Assembly: GCA_016946835.1 (NCBI GenBank)
Contig: JACVTC010000223.1
Coordinates: forward strand, 75,001-139,000
Source of the DNA: Neocallimastix lanati (nom. inval.)
Taxonomy: Eukaryota; Neocallimastigomycota; Neocallimastigomycetes; Neocallimastigales; Neocallimastigaceae
Direction: 5' to 3'
DNA: 64,000 nucleotides
This document shows positions 23,928 to 39,132 of this stretch, in pieces. Every line of letters begins with the position of its first letter. Position 1 is the stretch's first letter. The notes beneath the pieces are model-generated. The model was given only the letters and a program-made list of their open reading frames with translations, was not told the DNA's origin and made no database searches. The position numbers and the translations under genes are program-made.

Positions 23928-26900
23928 TTTTGTTTGTTTGTTTGTTTGTTTGTTTGTTTGTTTTGTTTGTTTAAATTCAAATAAAAAAGTGATATATCAA
24001 AAGCAGAGAAGATTAAGTTTGCAGTTGGTGGAAAATATACTAAAGCATTCGAAAAATTAGGTTTTAATATAAAAATTAAAAAAGGTGTTTTTTTAGAAAG
24101 AAAAAATCTTCGTTTACGTACGGAAGCTGTTGATCCTTCATTCCTTAGAGAAAAATTAGCTTATGATTTATGTAATATTATTGGTCTACCAACACTTTCA
24201 CTTAATTATGCGCGTGTATTCTTTAATGACAAATATATGGGTTTATATGCCTTGAGAGATGCTTTTAAATCACAATGGATTGAATATACTTTTGGAGAAA
24301 AAAATACTAAGCATTTATATACTTGCGATAGAGAATATAAAACTAAAGAAACTGAAGATCTTTATAATTGTATTAATGATGATGAAAATATAAAGGATGA
24401 TCCAGATTGGAAACACTTTATTGATCGTTTAAAGTCTGTTAAAAATAAAGCTGATCTTGAAGAATTCTTTGATGTGGAGACTTATATTAAATGGCAAGTT
24501 ATTAAATATTTATTTGGTTCATGGGATCATGAAACTAGTGCTCATAATCAAGTGGTCTATATGTATCATGATACTTCAAATGAAAAAGATAAATGGATTC
24601 CTATGCTTTATGATTTTGATAGTGACTTTGGTGCCTATAGAGTTCCTAAACCTCGTAGATCTTTTTCACAAGAAACAAAAGAAGCCTCAAGTCCATTTTA
24701 TAAATTACTTCAATTAAATGATGAAAATGAGGTACTTATTTCATATATTGATGAATTCATGAGGAAAGCATTTAACCCAAAGGATTTAATTCCTCGTATT
24801 GATCAATTAAAAGAATTTCTTTCTCCATACATTAAAGAAGATCGTACACCAGATGAAAATGGACGATTACCAGGTAGACAGGAAAGAGTTAATATTAAGA
24901 TTGAAGATTACTTTACCTTTGATGATTTCAATGATAACAGTGAATTTACTACCATTAGACTTAATAAATATACTAGTGATACAACTTATGGTACTGATAA
25001 TATTATGGGATTAAAACAATGGATTATTGAAAGATTCCAATTTGCATGTGAATTCTATAAATTAGATTGTAGTTATGCTGATGAATACTTAAAGAACGTT
25101 ACTTATGAAGTTGATATTCGTACTTATGAAGAAAAGAATGGTGGTTGTCGTAATTCTGGTTATAGCTGTTGTGTATTAACTAAGAAGGTTGAATTAACTG
25201 ATAACGTTGGTCAGTGGGGTGTTGAAAATGGTGAATGGTGTCTTTTTGAAGAGGATATTGTTAATGATAAGTGTTGGGCACTTGCTGAAGGTTATCCATG
25301 TTGTAAGAATAAGGATGCCAAAGTGTATTCTACTGATAAGCATGGTAAAAAATGGGGTATTGAAGATAATAATTGGTGTGGTATTATTGAGGAAGAAAGT
25401 GAAGATAAGGAAAGACAATGCCCAAAAAATGATGAATATAAATGCTGTGGAAATTGTGATGTTTATTATGTTGATGATTTTGAATGGGGTGTGGAAGATG
25501 GTAAGTGGTGTTTAACACCATTTAAATGCAAAGCTACTACTACTACTACCACTACAACAACTAAGATTCCAATTACTGAACCATCCATTTTCACTATTCC
25601 AGATGAAACAATAACCGATGTTATTGAACCAACTGATACTATTATTGGACCATCTATTATCACGATTCCAGATGATATTACCTCTTCAGAAATTGTTGAA
25701 CCAACCAATACTATTATTGAGCCATCCATTTTCACTATTTCAGATGATACTACATCTACAGAAATTGTTGAACCAACTAATATCATTATTGAACCATCTA
25801 TTTTCACTATTTCAGATGATATTACCTCTTCAGAAATTGCTGAACCAACTAATACCATTATTGAACCATCCATTTTCACTATTCCAGATGATACTACATC
25901 TATAGAAATTGTTGAACCAACAATCACTTCTGAATGTATTAGCACCGTCACCAGCGAATCATCCAGTACTACTTCTGTAATTTCAGATAACACTGATTCT
26001 GAAATTGAATCCGATATTTCAAATGACTCTGATTCTGAAATTGAATCCGATATTTCAAATGACTCTGATTCTGAAATTGAATCCGATATTTCAAATGACT
26101 CTGATTCTGAAATTGAATCCGATATTTCAAATGACTCTGATTCTGAAATTGAATCCGATATTTCAAATGACTCTGATTCTGAAATTGAATCCGATATTTC
26201 AAATGACTCTGATTCTGAAATTGAATCCGATATTTCAGATAACACTGATTCTGAAATTGAATCCGATATTTCAGATGATAGAAATGATGAAAATGACATT
26301 GAAATAGTTAAAACTGATTCTGAAATTGAATCTGAAATTGAATATGATACTTCAGATATTAGTAATGAGGAAAGTGAAACGGAAGAAGTTGTTGAAATTA
26401 GTAAAACTGTAACTACTGATATCAATTCAAATGAAGAAATTACAGAAAATCCATCAAATATTGAAGACTCTTCTCCAAAAGTAACAATAACCACTACTAT
26501 CACTTCAACATTAGTTAATCTTCCAATGCCAAATTCCATTGATTCAGAAGTTGTAACAGATGCAGAAACTAGTGAAGAAGACCAAGAAATAGTTGTTGAT
26601 AACACTAGTTCAGAGGAAGAAGAATATCAAAAATTAGTTGATGATGAAGTTAATTCAGAAGAAGAAGGAAATCAACCAAAGTTAGCAAAGTTAGTTGATG
26701 GTACTGATTCAGAAGAAAACAATCAACCAAAGTTAGTTGATGATATTGATTCAGAAGAAGAAAATAATCGACCAAAGTTAGTTGATGATAATGTTAATTT
26801 AGAGGATGAACCATCCAAAAATACTACTAGAAGAATAACAATCATTAGTACCACTACATTATTAAAATCTACAACTACTATAGCATTCGAAACAAAAGCG

Positions 26901-27062
26901 AATACTAATATTGAATTAGAAGAGGAAGAAAGTTGTGATGAAATCGAAATTTCAACAACTGATATTGAAACTGAAACTTTTGTAGAAGCAGAGGTATTAG
27001 ATAGTGATTCAGAAGAAGATCTTATTATTGAAAACTTTTTTGATCAATCTGAAGAAGAATAA
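23048..27062 (+). CDS. Secreted CotH-kinase protein with three fungal dockerins and acidic Ser/Asp repeat tail
   Basis: Three exons: 23048-23078, 23296-23740 and 23990-27062 (introns start GTAAGT and GTACAT, end AG; 1182 residues). ATG at 23048 gives a signal peptide (MKKINLLTFAIIGCAYAK). A CotH kinase domain follows: KNLRLRTEAVDPSFLREKLA at about 204-223, NIIGLPTLSLNYARVFFN, HNQVVYMYHD and the metal/ATP motif YDFDSDFG (366-373). Three CBM10-type fungal dockerins lie at about 543-580, 586-627 and 634-672 (NSGYSCC, AEGYPCC, NDEYKCC, each ending WC). A Thr linker leads to five 26-residue EPSIFTI..EIVEPTN repeats, eight 12-residue DSDSEIESDISN repeats (about 826-922) and an acidic tail with SEE..QPKLVDD repeats. 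No membrane anchor. CotH domains are protein kinases of the secretory route (Bacillus CotH phosphorylates spore-coat proteins). The dockerins should dock the protein to cellulosome scaffoldins. The long acidic tail is unusual. Confidence 0.95.
25989..26276 (+). repeat. 36-bp tandem repeat inside the CotH gene
   Basis: Eight in-frame units, the middle ones apparently identical at DNA level (unit GACTCTGATTCTGAAATTGA + ATCCGATATTTCAAAT). The outer units differ (AACACTGATT in the first and last). Near identity of the codons shows recent expansion and predicts copy-number variation between strains. Confidence 0.92.
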
Positions 27063-27337
27063 TGAAAAGTTTTAAAAATTATGATAAATAAATTAAAATA
27101 AAATAAAAAATAAAATAAAATAAAAAATAAAATAAAAAATAAAATAAAATAAAATAAAATAAAATAAAATAAAATAAAATAAAATAAAATAAAATAAAAT
27201 AAAATAAAATAAAATAAAATAAAATAAAATAATAAAATAAAATAAAAAATAAAATAAAGTAAAAAATTAAATAAAATTAAATAAAATCAATTCTTAATAA
27301 TATAGTTTAATTTAATTTTATTAAAATAAAACTATAC

Positions 27338-27373
<36 letters not shown>

Positions 27374-27559
27374 TATATATAAACAAAAAATACAAAAAAT
27401 TTCGGTTTGAAATCTATTATAAATTTCCTTCTTATGATGAAGAATTTACTTTAATTAAAAAATATATATTAATTTAATAACTTTATAAAATTATCCTTCA
27501 TTCATTATTATCTTAAAAAGAAGAAAAATTCACTCAAAACTCTTAATAATACTAATAAC

Positions 27560-27605
<46 letters not shown>

Positions 27606-27919
27606 TATTTAATTTATATCATTAAAAATATTTATTAAAAGCAATAAAGTAATAATAATTAATAATATAAATAAATATATCACTAAGAAATATTTAATAA
27701 TAAAGATATATTTTAAGATTCTTTTTTAAGATATTATTAAAGAATATTAAAAATTTTTTAAACAATTATGGATTTTTAATTAATTTTAATTATTAAGTTT
27801 GTATTTTTTTTTTTTTTTTTTTAATTAATTATTAAGAGGTTTTAAGAAAATATTTTATCTTTTATTAATATTTAAAAATATTAACACATTCTATATTTAT
27901 TTCTAAACCTGATTATAAT

Positions 27920-27950
<31 letters not shown>
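27063..27950. other. 3' flank of CotH gene: microsatellites
   Basis: Long (AAAAT)n block at about 27090-27260, poly-A at about 27340-27369, (AAT)n at about 27562-27605 and (TTTA)n at about 27919-27957. No gene recognised. Confidence 0.7.
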
Positions 27951-27954
<4 letters not shown>

Positions 27955-27958
27955 TTAT

Positions 27959-28180
27959 TTGATGATGAAATGGTATTCCGTTGAATCTATTGAATCTACC
28001 ATTGCTAAGAGTGTCAACGTCGAAATAATAAGGCATGGATTTTCACCTCCCGGTGAAAAATCTGATACAGACTCAGTTGATAATCCTTATACTGAAATTA
28101 TTACTAGCAATAATGGACGTGGTATTATCATCGATGAATGGGAAAAGTTAGAAACTATTCCTTCTAACACACTTTTATAA
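27959..28180 (+). pseudogene. Orphan 73-codon open fragment, probable relic
   Basis: Open frame from ATG 27959 to TAA, with coding-like composition (EIIRHGFSPPGEKSD, GRGIIIDEWEKLETIPS). It follows a (TTTA)n run and precedes a Ty3/gypsy-like scrap by 170 bases, so it may be another piece of the same element. I do not recognise the family. No splice partner was found. Confidence 0.35.
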
Positions 28181-28347
28181 TTTTATAATATATAATATTT
28201 TATTTCATGTATTTTATTTGTTATTTTTTATTTATATCATGTAATTTTATTATTATTATAAATTAAATAAAGTTTTGTATAAATTTAACGATAAAAATAA
28301 TAGTACAAAAATATTGGAACAAAATAATAAGAAAAAAAAAAAACTAC

Positions 28348-28477
28348 TAGGGTAGGCCAAATCATTAAATTATTAGAGGGTATTGAACCTTATGATATTA
28401 TAGAAGAATTACAAAATACCCCAGCAAATATTACTTTGGCTCAATTAATAGGTATAAGTAGTGCCCTACGTTCAAAG

Positions 28478-28482
<5 letters not shown>
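28348..28482 (+). pseudogene. Ty3/gypsy-type gag-protease scrap
   Basis: The 45-codon segment ends in a stop and reads VGQIIKLLEGIEPYDIIEEL then QNTPANITLAQLIGISSALR. The motif YDI(V/I)-DL-x-A-N-I-(S/T)-x-A-Q-L-L-x-x-S-P-x-L-R is characteristic of the region before the protease in many Ty3/gypsy polyproteins. No RT or LTR is linked to it. It is immediately followed by a poly-A run of about 33 bases. Confidence 0.55.
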
Positions 28483-28518
<36 letters not shown>

Positions 28519-28559
28519 TTATTATTTTAAATTATTTATTAATAATTTGCAATAATACA

Positions 28560-28728
28560 ATTTTTAAAAAAATGAAAAATTACATTATATTTATACTAAT
28601 TAGAGTTTATAATTAATAGAATGAAATATTTTACAATAATGAAATAATATATTTGAAATGTAATAAAAGTATAGTCAACAAAGAGATAACAAATTTCAAT
28701 TAAATTAAATTTCTTTGTTGTCAAACAT
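28560..28728 (-). repeat. Probable LTR fragment of the minus-strand copia relic
   Basis: On the minus strand a purine-rich tract TTTGAGAGGAGAA is followed by TGTTTGACAACAAAG at 28728. The young element has TTTGAGGGGGAG followed by TGTTAACG at the same place, so 28728 is likely the 5' base of this relic's 3' LTR. The far end cannot be fixed because no second LTR is seen. Confidence 0.5.
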
Positions 28729-29035
28729 TCTCCTCTCAAATTTAATTTTCTAATTTATCAAAAATTATACTTGTAAAAAATTAGTCATTTTTAGAACCAT
28801 TAATATTTTCAGTAAGAACATCTGCTAGCATATCTTTAGATTTGATATATTCTAGGATCAATTTTTTGTTTATAATATGGTTCTTATTAAAATAGAAATT
28901 TATATTTATATGCTTCAATCTAGAGTTAAGATGACTATTTTCAATAGTTGTTTTACTGGCAATATTATCAGTTAAAATTTTTATAGGTTTATTAAATTTA
29001 AATTGTTCCTTTAAAATATTTCTAGTCCATAATAC

Positions 29036-29067
<32 letters not shown>

Positions 29068-30485
29068 TAGTGGTACTTATATTTTCAGCTTCCATAGTGG
29101 ATGTTGTAACCATGGTTTGTTTCTTAAAACCCAACATATAGGCTCATTAAAACAATGTAAAAGTGTGTTTTATCAGAATCCACTTCCTAAGTCTGAATTT
29201 ATATTAATAATTATTTCCCCCTTTTCCATTATATGTAATCTTTTGTAAATTTTAGTGGAATTTAAATATTTAAAAATATTTATTATCTCATGTTAGTCAG
29301 TGATTGTTGGATTTTCGGCGTTTCTTACTGCTTTATTCACAGAAAATGAAATATCAGGTCTTGAGCATTTAGCTAGATATATTAATGATCCTAATGTATT
29401 TTATTATAACATTTTTTTACAAGGGTTGTAATTTTCATTTTTGATTATCTCTATTACAGTACCATTACTTTTGTAATAATTTTTGATTTTTTTTATTTTT
29501 AAAATTCCTTCCATTATCAGTTTTAAATGATTTTATTTTATAATTAAAATAATTGTTGAGATACTTGAAGAATTCTATGGTAATTTTGGGAACTTCAGAT
29601 TTTCTTTCCAATAGAAATATCCAACTTTTTCAAGAGAATTCATCAATAAATGTTGGAATAAACTTTTTCCCTGAAACAGATCTATTAATTGGTCCGATTT
29701 AATCTGAGTGAATTACTTCGAAAATATTAGATGTAGCTGGTGGAGAATGACTATAAAGCTTTCTTTTTAATTTAGAGATTTTATAATTCAAGCATTTAAT
29801 ATCTTTTACGTTATATAATTCTAAACATTTAGTTAGGTCTTCATGTAGAAATGGTATAATCTCCTATGCTATATTTTCATACAATTTTTATCGATATTTT
29901 TTTTTGTTTGTGACTTAATATAGAATTAATGAAAGGATAGACCTTCTTTACTTGAATTCTTATAATATCGCTTTCATCCCCTTTAAATGTTCCAAGTAAT
30001 TTTCATTCGTCACTCTGTTGAATCGTAAGAATAGATTTATTATTACAAGCACTAATTTTACAGTTGATTTTATAATTTACTAATTTAACTCCTCTTATGA
30101 GGATTTTATTGAGTTCTTTAGATTAGTATACATCATTTAACATAATAGGTTGGTTATTTAAAGTACCTTCAAAATTACAATATATGTTGTCGTAACATTT
30201 CATTCTTATTTTAATATCCTTAAAATCTTTTAGAATATTTTTATTATTAGTACCATGTTCGGAGCATTCAGTGTCAAATGTCCAAATAGTAGTTAAACAG
30301 TCCAGTTTTTCACTAGATTAAGTTATTTCATTAGATCCAATGCAGTTCATTTTAAAAATGGAATTCTCTTCTTGATTTTTATTTTCTTTTATAAATTCTA
30401 TGTTTTCTATGAAATTTTTGAACAGAGGTCTTATTTCCTCAAATGATATACTATCTTGTTCGGAATCGCTCTTATATTCAACATT
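28729..30485 (-). pseudogene. Ty1/copia polyprotein relic (gag tail, protease, integrase, RNase H)
   Basis: Read from 30485 down: gag tail (SISFEEIRPLF), stop, protease-like motif TFDTECSEHG (about 30255-30282, the D-T/S-G-A-S-x-H site with G changed to E), then MLNDVY and LLGTFKG. Integrase pieces follow (VIHSD, stop, IGPINRSVSGKKF near 29700; KTDNGRNFKN near 29515). Reverse transcriptase has been deleted: the next recognisable block is LIYLAKCSRPDISFSVNKAV (about 29340-29400). RNase H follows with STMEAENIST, ILTDNIASKTTIENS and MLADVLTENINGSK (to 28781). Many stops and frameshifts. Residue-by-residue it is a close relative of the young element at 53152-59080 and shows the protease that the young element lacks. 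A K9 run at 29039-29063 replaces the two lysines of the intact copy. Confidence 0.9.
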
Positions 30486-31180
30486 TCCTATATATTTTCT
30501 TTTATTATCTTCTTCTTTTTTTTTTTTATTTTATAATATTCACTTTTTTGGCCTTCTTATTTTTTATTTTTTTTTATATTTGTTTATAAGAAAAAAAATT
30601 TATGGCATTAAATTACATTATCAAAAAGCCACATTGTGAAATACAACATCTTCATTTATTCATATTGTATTAAAAAATTATAGCTTTAAATTATAACTTA
30701 GAACGTCATATTAAAAAATGTACTATTTAAATAAAATAAATAGTAGGATATAATATAAAAGTATAGATTGAGTAAAATAAAATATAATATATAATAAAAT
30801 ATTAAATATGAAAGCGAAAGTAAAGATTGAATAAAATAAAATAAAATAAAAAAAAAAAAATATGTATTTTGTCGTAGAGACTACCGGGACCCAGTTTTTA
30901 TTATCATGTAGATGATATTCTATTTTTACGGTTATATTTATATATATATTTTTTTATGTTATTCCAGTCTCATTATATATAATTTTTATATTTATTGTAA
31001 TATCAATTCGATCCGTCAGGAAAATATTTCATATTTATCTCTCTATTTACTAATCATAAGCATAAATTAAAATTTTTCTAGGGTTGAACAGATTTAATCT
31101 AGGAATGACCATTTTAATGATAATTAAGATGATAACCAAAAAGAAAATTATATTGAAATTAAAACACTAATTCGAGGAAT
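30486..31180. other. Mixed relic DNA
   Basis: Beyond the gag tail the sequence loses coding character. A G/C-containing island at about 30870-31180 includes, on plus, YHVDDILFL (near 30902), which resembles a reverse-transcriptase Y-x-D-D site, but the flanks do not continue the match. An (AAAAAT)n run follows at about 31200-31262. Confidence 0.35.
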
Positions 31181-31262
31181 TCAACCAAAAATGAAAATGA
31201 AAAAAAAAAAATAAAAATAAAAAATAAAAAATAAAAAATAAAAAATAAAAAATAAAAAATAA

Positions 31263-33419
31263 AATAGTTTATTAAAGATATATAAATAATATATTTTATA
31301 TAATATTTATTAAAAATCAACTATGAAAAAACGTGAAATTATTGATAAATATTAAATTTTTAATATTATATTGAATATAAAGTTTGTATTTATTTATTTA
31401 ATAATAGGTAATATAAATTAATTTAATGATCAACATATATGGAAATATTAATATATATATAAATATTATTAATATTTTATTATTATTTATTATTCATTAT
31501 ATATTATATATTATTTATTATTTATTTACTATTAATTATTATAATTTATATAATTATTTTTATTTTATATTATATATTATTATTTATATTTTATATATAT
31601 AATTTTTTTTTGAAAAAAAAAAAAAAAAAAAAAAAAAAAAACATAAACCGAAGTATCCAATAAAATTTTAATATTTAAGTATGGTTCATTTTTCTTTGAA
31701 AGAAATTATAAAACCTTATTTATTCAATTAAAATTTACAAGAATTAGTTATTTAATTATTATTATCATTTGTATTATTCTTTTTATCATTTATTACTATT
31801 TATTATTTATTATTATTATTTATTATTATTTATCATTTGTATTATTATAATTTATAATTATTTTAACTTTTAATGTATGTTTCTATATAATATATTTTTA
31901 TATTTATTTTCTTATATATTTATATATTCATTTATTTATCTGATACTTTATTTGTTAATCATATATTATTAAATTTTATACTTTATATTTTGAATATATA
32001 ATAGTATTAATGATTTTATTAAATATACATATATATATGTATTTTAATAATATTATCTACAATATTATTTTTGGCTTTGAATAACTTTATTATATAATAA
32101 ATGACAAATGAATTGGATTGATTTTATTAAATTATTTTGAAATTAACTATATTGTATAATGTAATGTAATACTTTTTTCTATATAAATTTACACATGTTT
32201 TTATATAAATAAAAAGTAAATAAATAATAAATTATAAATAATAAATAATAAATAATAAATAAATAAATGAATGAAAAAAACAGATATATTAAACAAATAA
32301 ATTAAAATCAAATAAAACATATATTAAAATTAACTGATCATATTATCGAAAATTTTTTCTGCAAATATAAGAAAAATTTTTATTTCTTTTTATTTTAATA
32401 CTTCTTTTCCTTCAAACAAAAATTTAAAATAAAAGAGTATTTATTTTCTTTTATTATTCAGAGTAGCTTTTTCATAATCAATTATACACGAAATACTTAA
32501 TTTGTATATTTGATTTTATTTTTCTAATAGTGAAATACAAAAATAATTAAGATTAAAAATAATTCTTTAAAGAACGAAATATTTTATTTTATATTATAAA
32601 AATTAAAACAATAAAATTAATTTAAAACTACTTTGAATACATCAAAAGAAAATAAATAATTTAAACAGTTATTAATATATTGTATAGTTACTGAAAATAA
32701 CTATTGACGTTCAAATTTCGTTCATATTTTAAATATATAATAACTGTTAAGAGATATTCTATTTATTACTAATTATTTATTTTTAAATAAATTATTTTTA
32801 TTTAATATTATTATTTTTTTTAATTAATAAAAAAGAAATTCTTTTATTACAATTTTTTTTAATAACAATATTTTTTTTTTAAAAAAGAAAAAAAAAAAGT
32901 AAAAAAGGACAATATTGTTAAAATAATATAAAAGTTTATTAAAATACCTTTTACTAATAATAATAACTTTCAAAAAATTTAAAATTTAAAAAGCTGAATT
33001 AATTGTAATATTTTATTTTTATATCAAGTGTCTATATAAATATTCTTATTATATATATAAATTAAATTATAAATAAAACACCCTTATTTATTTATTTTTT
33101 TTTTTTTAAAATATAAATATTTATATTTAATTATATATATTAGTTACTTAGCGTTTTAAATATAAATTAATTTATTTTATTTTATTTTCTATATTATATA
33201 TATTTATATAAATATATTTTTGAAATACACTAAATAAAATTAATATAACCTTTCCCAACAATTTAAAAATAATAAACTTTTATGTTCAAATTTTATTAAA
33301 AAATTATTATTTTTTATACTATTTATAGTAAAAGAATATTAATTAATAAGAAATAACAATTTAATATTTATAACAAAAAACAATAATATATTATATTTTA
33401 TTTATTATAATCAAGAACA
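31263..33419. other. AT-rich intergenic stretch
   Basis: Only AT repeats, poly-A (31615-31640) and TTATTA-type tracts. No exon-like patch on either strand. The right end is the 5' flank of the MYND gene. Confidence 0.6.
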
Positions 33420-34133
33420 ATGGCCGGAAATAATAATAATGATAAGCGTGCAGTAGTTTGTTCAAATCCATCTTGTCAGAAGAAGTGGGTTCAAGGACAA
33501 CCAATGTTCAAATTTTGTTCTCAATGTGGACAAGCTAAATATTGTTCTAAGGAGTGTCAAAGAGCACATTGGAAACAACATAAGCGTTCATGTAAGAAGA
33601 AGGCTCAACAAATTCAACAACAACAAGAACAATCTCAACAAAGTATTAAGAGTCCACAGTTAAACCAAAAGCAAAATCAAAATAATAATAAAAAACAAGA
33701 CCAATCTCAACAAAGTATTAAGAGTCCACAATTAAATCAAAAGCAAAATCAAAATAATAATAAAAAGCAACAACAGCAACAAAATCCAGGTTCACCACAA
33801 TTAAAACAAAGTAAAAACAAGCAATCACCTCAGTTACATCACCAATCACAAAAGGCCAGATCTCCATCACCTTCAAAGCGTAATACCGAAAAAGAAACTA
33901 AAAGTGATTCCAATGATCCAAAGAAGCTTGCTAATGAAATTGCTGCTTTAAAGAAAGAAAAACAAGAATATTTATTAAATAAAGAAGAAGCTCGTTTCTT
34001 CCTTGAACAAACTAAGAAAACTATTGTAAATCAAAATAATAAAATGGAAAGTTTTACTGAACGTCTTCGCTTAACTTTAAATAAAGTTAAAACAATTCAT
34101 GAAAGTCTTAATACTGTTAAAGCTATGTGTTAA
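33420..34133 (+). CDS. MYND-type zinc finger protein, Gln-rich
   Basis: Single-exon gene, 237 residues, ATG at 33420 after an AT-only leader. The MYND finger covers residues 14-58: C14, C19, C33, C36, C42, C46, H54 and C58 (YCSKECQRAHWKQHKRSC is the typical second half). MYND fingers bind short proline-containing peptides in partner proteins, often in transcription or chromatin work. The first pair is spaced CX4C instead of the commoner CX2C. A Gln/Asn-rich linker holds a perfect 23-residue duplication (SQQSIKSPQLNQKQNQNNNK twice, DNA about 33633-33770). The C-terminal 70 residues (ANEIAALKKEKQEYLLNKEE onward) should form a coiled coil. No SET or other enzyme domain is present, so it is more likely an adaptor. 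Codon use is strongly AT-ended. Confidence 0.93.
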   Translation: MAGNNNNDKRAVVCSNPSCQKKWVQGQPMFKFCSQCGQAKYCSKECQRAHWKQHKRSCKKKAQQIQQQQEQSQQSIKSPQLNQKQNQNNNKKQDQSQQSIKSPQLNQKQNQNNNKKQQQQQNPGSPQLKQSKNKQSPQLHHQSQKARSPSPSKRNTEKETKSDSNDPKKLANEIAALKKEKQEYLLNKEEARFFLEQTKKTIVNQNNKMESFTERLRLTLNKVKTIHESLNTVKAMC

Positions 34134-34886
34134 ATATATATATATATATTTCATTAAAAGTAGAACGAAGAGAAAAAATTAATTAAAAATATTTTATATC
34201 ACTATTATTCTACTCCACATTCCTATAATCTGTCCAATTTATTAAAATAAAATTGTAATAAGAAAAATTAAAGAAGAAAAGCAACTTTAGAAAAAAAAAA
34301 TTAAAAAAACCTTAGTTTAAGTAATCTAATAATTTATGTTTGAGGAAATGAATTAATTTCTTTTAATAATTAAAGAAAATAATATTTATAAAAATCATTT
34401 TTATATATATAATAATTTATAGTATAATATCTTTTTATAAAAAAAATATTCTATTTGAATATATTCTGTACAAAGATATCAAAATTTTTTTTATAAAAAA
34501 AGTTTTTGTATATAATATAAAAAAAAGTTAAAAAAAAAAAAAAAAGTATATGAAAGAATGGAGATTTATTTGATGATTTAATTAAATGATTCTTTATTTT
34601 TTATTAAACTTTTTTTTTTTATTTTATTATTTTCATGTAATATTTATTAATATATTATATATAAAAAATTTTTTTATTATATCTTAATACTATTTTTTAT
34701 TATAATTATAAAATGATAATAAGAATACGAGAAAAATTTTAATTTATATTTATAAATTTTTTTTATATTATTAGATTTAAAATAGAAAAAGTATAAACTC
34801 TTTTTTTTTTTTTTTTTAATCAGTTACTAATCTGAATGAAATAAATATTTCTTTTTAATTGAAATGAATATTAAATTAAATAAAAG

Positions 34887-34921
<35 letters not shown>

Positions 34922-35692
34922 AAAAAAGAAAAAAGGAAGAGAAAAAAAAGAGAAAAATAAAATAAAAATAAAATATAAAAATATATAAAAAAGAAAGAAT
35001 AAAATAAAATAAAATAAAATAAAAATAAAAATAAAATAATAATAATAATAATAATAATAAATTAAATAAAAATAATTTTTACAATAAATTTAATGAATTT
35101 ATTTAAATATTTATTTTTTTAAAATTATAAAGGAAAGTATATAATAATAAAGTAGAATTTTTAAGGATTTATTGAATCATATTTAAATACAATAATATAT
35201 TATATGTATTTTTTTTTAAAAAATTAATTATATTTTTATGTCATCAATAATTTAATTAGGAATCATATATAATGTAAAAATATAAATAACTGGGAAAATT
35301 ACTGTAATAACTTTAATAATTTTTATTTTTTTAAATTTATTTTTTATTTATTTTATTATTTTTTTTTTCTTTATATCTTTTTCTATTTCTTTTTATCCTT
35401 TAATTTTCTTATAATAAATATAGCATATTATAAATTGCACTTTTATAATATAGAAATTTAATATTTAAAAAAGATTTTTATAATTTACACAATATATCTA
35501 ATTGCTTTTTTATTAAAAAAAAAAGTTTAACTATACTTAAAATGAATAGAACTATTTCATTTTATAAAAAAATAATAATAATAAATATAAAAATAAATAT
35601 ATATATATATGTATATATAATTTAAAGTTTTTATAAAATGAAATAATTTTATTCATTTTAAAAATAATTATACATATATATATATATATTTA

Positions 35693-35726
<34 letters not shown>

Positions 35727-36266
35727 TTATCTGTATTCCAACTTTCTAATAATATCATATTATTAATAATGTAAAAAAGGAAAATATTATATCAATAATA
35801 TATATATACATACATCTTTAAATATCAACAGTATTCATAACTGATTTTCTTAATTATATATTTTTTATTGAAATTTTATGAAAAGGTTAAATTATTATTT
35901 AAAAAATTATTTAAAAATTAAAACAATATATATTTGGATATTCAAAATATCAAAATATTCTTATTTTTTATATCTTCATTTATTTATAATAAAGTTTCTA
36001 TGGTAACTATAGGATTAAAAAAAAAAAAAAATTCCTTATATTAATTAAAATTTTAAATAAATAAAATACGTAAAATACATTATTAGTATTAATTTTTAAA
36101 TTTTAAAACATTATTATTATTAAAAATAAATAAAATTATTTATTTTATAAATTTATTCAATTTATTTAGTTATAAAAAGATATATATAAATTTATGTAGA
36201 TGAAAATTTTTTAAAATCAAAACTAAGAAAAAAATTAATTTTTTTTTTTTTTTTTAAATTTAAAAT
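34134..36266. other. AT-rich intergenic stretch
   Basis: No gene recognised. Contains a long poly-A/purine block (about 34885-34960), (AAAAT)n and (AAT)n (about 34995-35060) and an interleaved inverted repeat at 35537-35725. Confidence 0.6.
35537..35725. repeat. Large interleaved inverted repeat (A-B-A'-B')
   Basis: A (35537-35570, starting TTAAAATGAATAGAACTATT) is the reverse complement, with about two differences, of A' (35628-35662, ending TTTTATTCATTTTAA). The B segment between them (about 35570-35626: AATAATAATAATAAATAT, then AAAAATAAATATAT, then GTATATATAATT) is the reverse complement of B' lying after A' (about 35660-35725: AATTATACATATATATATAT, then TTTATTTTTATTATT). The order is A-B-A'-B' instead of the usual nested A-B-B'-A'. 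Confidence 0.65.
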
Positions 36267-39044
<2,778 letters not shown>

Positions 39045-39100
39045 TTGATATATTGAATGTTTTTTATCAGTATTTTCTTTTTTTTTTTTTTTTTTTGATG

Positions 39101-39132
<32 letters not shown>

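Noticed and set aside
25466-26605. Long minus-strand and shifted plus-strand frames inside the CotH gene
   Set aside because: The 36-bp repeat lacks stops in several frames. The plus frame carries the signal peptide, CotH and dockerin motifs, and the others have no domain.
30902-30935. Reverse-transcriptase active site YHVDDIL
   Set aside because: The neighbouring translated sequence does not continue any RT block, so one short motif is not enough to call an element.
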